From a bacterium Ga0077546 (GTDB lineage: Bacteria > Cyanobacteriota > Vampirovibrionia > Obscuribacterales > Obscuribacteraceae): 6,208 bases of DNA. Positions within the stretch are counted from its first letter, which is position 1, and each line of letters opens with the position of its first letter. The notes under the pieces were generated by a model. That model did no database searches. It saw only the letters and a list, made by a program, of their open reading frames with translations, and was not told the origin of the DNA. Of this stretch, positions 5,171-6,208 are shown piece by piece. The DNA lies in contig LNEX01000012.1 in NCBI GenBank assembly GCA_001464165.1, positions 1 through 6,208 on the forward strand. Reading direction: 5' to 3'. The position numbers and the translations under genes were made by a program.

Positions 5171-5428
5171 AATGGGTTTGATCAGCTTAATCTCTTCTTG
5201 CTTATTCTTCTTTCTACAAGGAGGATTGTAGGAAGCTATGATCAGTAAATTGAGCGGTAGCATGAGTATGTAAAATGGCCCGCCGAAAACGACTATGGCA
5301 GTATCTCTAACAATCTCACCAGTCTTTTTCCTCCAGGTCTTGGGCTTCTCACAAGCCATGGCTGGATTGATAGATACTAGTATTAGCGAAATTGCTAGAA
5401 AGACTGATATCGGCCAACCTGTTCGCAT
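5147..5428 (-). CDS. Small exported or membrane protein, unknown
   Basis: Protein of 93 residues, family not recognised. Residues 1-25 look like a Sec signal peptide: short basic start MRTGWP, hydrophobic core ISVFLAISLILVSI and an AMA site before Cys26. The AMAC tetrad is a poor lipobox because position -3 is Ala, so ordinary cleavage after residue 25 is preferred, although a lipoprotein cannot be excluded. A second hydrophobic stretch (about 43-66, IVVFGGPFYILMLPLNLLII) would anchor the mature protein. A basic and acidic tail (CRKKNKQEE) and two more Cys (71 and 88) follow. The ATG at 5428 has only a weak purine stretch, GGGAA, nine or so bases upstream. A 12-bp palindrome and a TATATT hexamer lie 22-37 bases upstream. 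The signal-peptide/TM design makes a real gene more likely than a chance frame, but confidence is moderate. Confidence 0.6.
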   Translation of the reverse strand: MRTGWPISVFLAISLILVSINPAMACEKPKTWRKKTGEIVRDTAIVVFGGPFYILMLPLNLLIIASYNPPCRKKNKQEEIKLIKPIPCSSEEP

Positions 5429-5449
5429 TTGTATATTTCCCGGTTGCTG

Positions 5450-5461
5450 TTACCTAGGTAA
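5450..5461. promoter_or_regulatory. Perfect 12-bp palindrome upstream of the small membrane-protein gene
   Basis: TTACCTAGGTAA is fully self-complementary; the flanks extend it to 16 bp with one mismatched pair (5449/5462). It begins 22 bp upstream of the ATG at 5428 and abuts a minus-strand TATATT (5460-5465, 5/6 to the -10 consensus), with no good -35 visible. The position suits a repressor site just downstream of a -10 element. Confidence 0.35.
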
Positions 5462-5619
5462 TATAGGCACTGGCGCAAAGCCTTAGGCTCGCTATCAATC
5501 AGTTCAGCAAATGATTGGCCACTGCAATGCCATGGCCGAGAGCTGACTTAGAACTAACTGTATGCCACTGATCTTGATTGCTTAGGTATGCCCACATAGC
5601 AGTTCAATGATCTCCCAGA

Positions 5620-5651
5620 AGCAGCCTTACCTGGCTGGTAGTAAGGCTGCT
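5620..5651 (-). terminator. Terminator-like hairpin after the WG-repeat gene
   Basis: AGCAGCCTTAC (5620-5630) and GTAAGGCTGCT (5641-5651) form a perfect 11-bp stem with a 10-nt loop, starting 10 nt past the TAG stop at 5662-5664. The U-tract on the minus strand is poor (TCTGGG follows). Position and stem strength favour a 3'-end role for the WG-repeat gene. Confidence 0.55.
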
Positions 5652-5661
5652 GACAGAAAAG

Positions 5662-6208
5662 CTACTGTTGGGCGCAAACCTCTGGTTTAACAGTCTTGAG
5701 CAAGCGTCCTGGTGCGATTTCATGGAAGGATACGCTCGAAGACAAAGACAGTTCCGAGTGTGGCCTGGCAATACGTTCTCCGTGCAAATTGACATAGTAA
5801 CTGTCTGAAAATTTATTGGCCCAGCCTATATCGCACATTATGGCGCCGTCGACATAGTGAATGGCTGGAGCAAAAGGAAACTGTGTGCCGGGAGGCAATG
5901 TGCAGATCAATTTACCTTCTCTGGAAAGGACTTCTGTTGTCTGTCTTTCTCCTTTGGATGCATAAAACCAGGCTGGTGGTGTTTGAGCGTCTTTAAGAGC
6001 TTCATCGGCAGTATAGACTGTAGCTGGCTGTTCTAAAATCAGCCAGTACTCTGGCTTGATAATGTAATTGAAATCCCGGTCTACAACTCCCCATTTATTG
6101 AGTCCCATGCAGACGACAGAGTAACCACCAGAATTGGAAAAAATATTCAATCTTAGCGGCGAGACAATTTTGCCGGTTCGATCGATAAGGATTCCGCCGG
6201 AAGAGCGG
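5662..6208 (-). CDS. WG-repeat protein, C-terminal part (5' end beyond the window)
   Basis: 181 residues plus a TAG stop are visible, and the frame stays open to the right edge, so the start is outside the window. A TTG at 6150 lies within the repeat array and is not the true start. Visible residues 6-18 (ILIDRTGKIVSPL) are the end of one WG repeat. Residues 29-54 form a full one: YSVVCMG, then NKWGVVDRDFNYIIKPEY, with the diagnostic Trp-Gly at 39-40. Two more diverged units follow, around SREGKLICTLPPGTQF and around YVNLHGERIARPHSEL. WG repeats (KWGyID..G..vI.P.y) are beta-rich modules found in tandem in bacterial proteins of varied or unknown function, probably binding surfaces. The tail ends in PEVCAQQ, with no anchor or catalytic motif seen. 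A strong hairpin at 5620-5651 follows the stop. Confidence 0.85.
   Translation of the reverse strand, partial: RSSGGILIDRTGKIVSPLRLNIFSNSGGYSVVCMGLNKWGVVDRDFNYIIKPEYWLILEQPATVYTADEALKDAQTPPAWFYASKGERQTTEVLSREGKLICTLPPGTQFPFAPAIHYVDGAIMCDIGWANKFSDSYYVNLHGERIARPHSELSLSSSVSFHEIAPGRLLKTVKPEVCAQQ

Noticed and set aside
1..6208. CRISPR array, integron cassette array (attC sites), tRNA or rRNA, insertion sequence
   Set aside because: No regularly spaced repeats, no recurrent attC-like elements after each gene, no cloverleaf or rRNA segment and no transposase or terminal inverted repeats were seen on reading both strands.

Overview
The window looks like an accessory stretch of a bacterial chromosome, most likely from a Gram-negative of moderate G+C, perhaps a gammaproteobacterium. 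This is a by-eye impression from gene density, Shine-Dalgarno (SD) sites, codon use and gene types; nothing was searched. No rRNA, tRNA, transposase, integrase or CRISPR array is visible. Most genes are small, poorly characterised and on the minus strand, separated by non-coding DNA rich in inverted repeats.

Layout by position: 1-484 holds no convincing gene, only a possible terminator at the left edge and a small hairpin. 485-1111 (minus) is a small protein of three aromatic-rich repeats resembling DUF5648. 1279-2301 (minus) is a two-transmembrane protein with a long helical N-terminus. 2382-3065 (minus) is a PIN-domain nuclease-like protein, preceded at 3075-4259 (minus) by an XRE helix-turn-helix/ImmA-IrrE zinc peptidase. 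Divergently, 4467-4649 (plus) is a 60-residue YjzC-like protein. 4650-5146 is non-coding and hairpin-rich. 5147-5428 (minus) is a small exported or membrane protein. 5662-6208 (minus) is the C-terminal part of a WG-repeat protein that runs off the right edge.

The centre is the XRE-ImmA/IrrE plus PIN pair, which has the architecture of a type II toxin-antitoxin or stress-regulated module: a DNA-binding, peptidase-bearing regulator first and a PIN RNase second. A good sigma-70-type promoter (TGGACA, 17 bp, TATACT) overlaps a dyad upstream of the regulator. The PIN gene has no ATG near its start. It begins at TTG or GTG in the same frame as the regulator, four codons after its amber stop, which suggests reinitiation, occasional read-through or a recently split fusion. 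The membrane protein 80 bp further down has its own perfect SD, part of which lies in a small hairpin, and may belong to the same transcript. A link between this membrane protein and the pair is the most testable new idea here; it is inferred from order alone.
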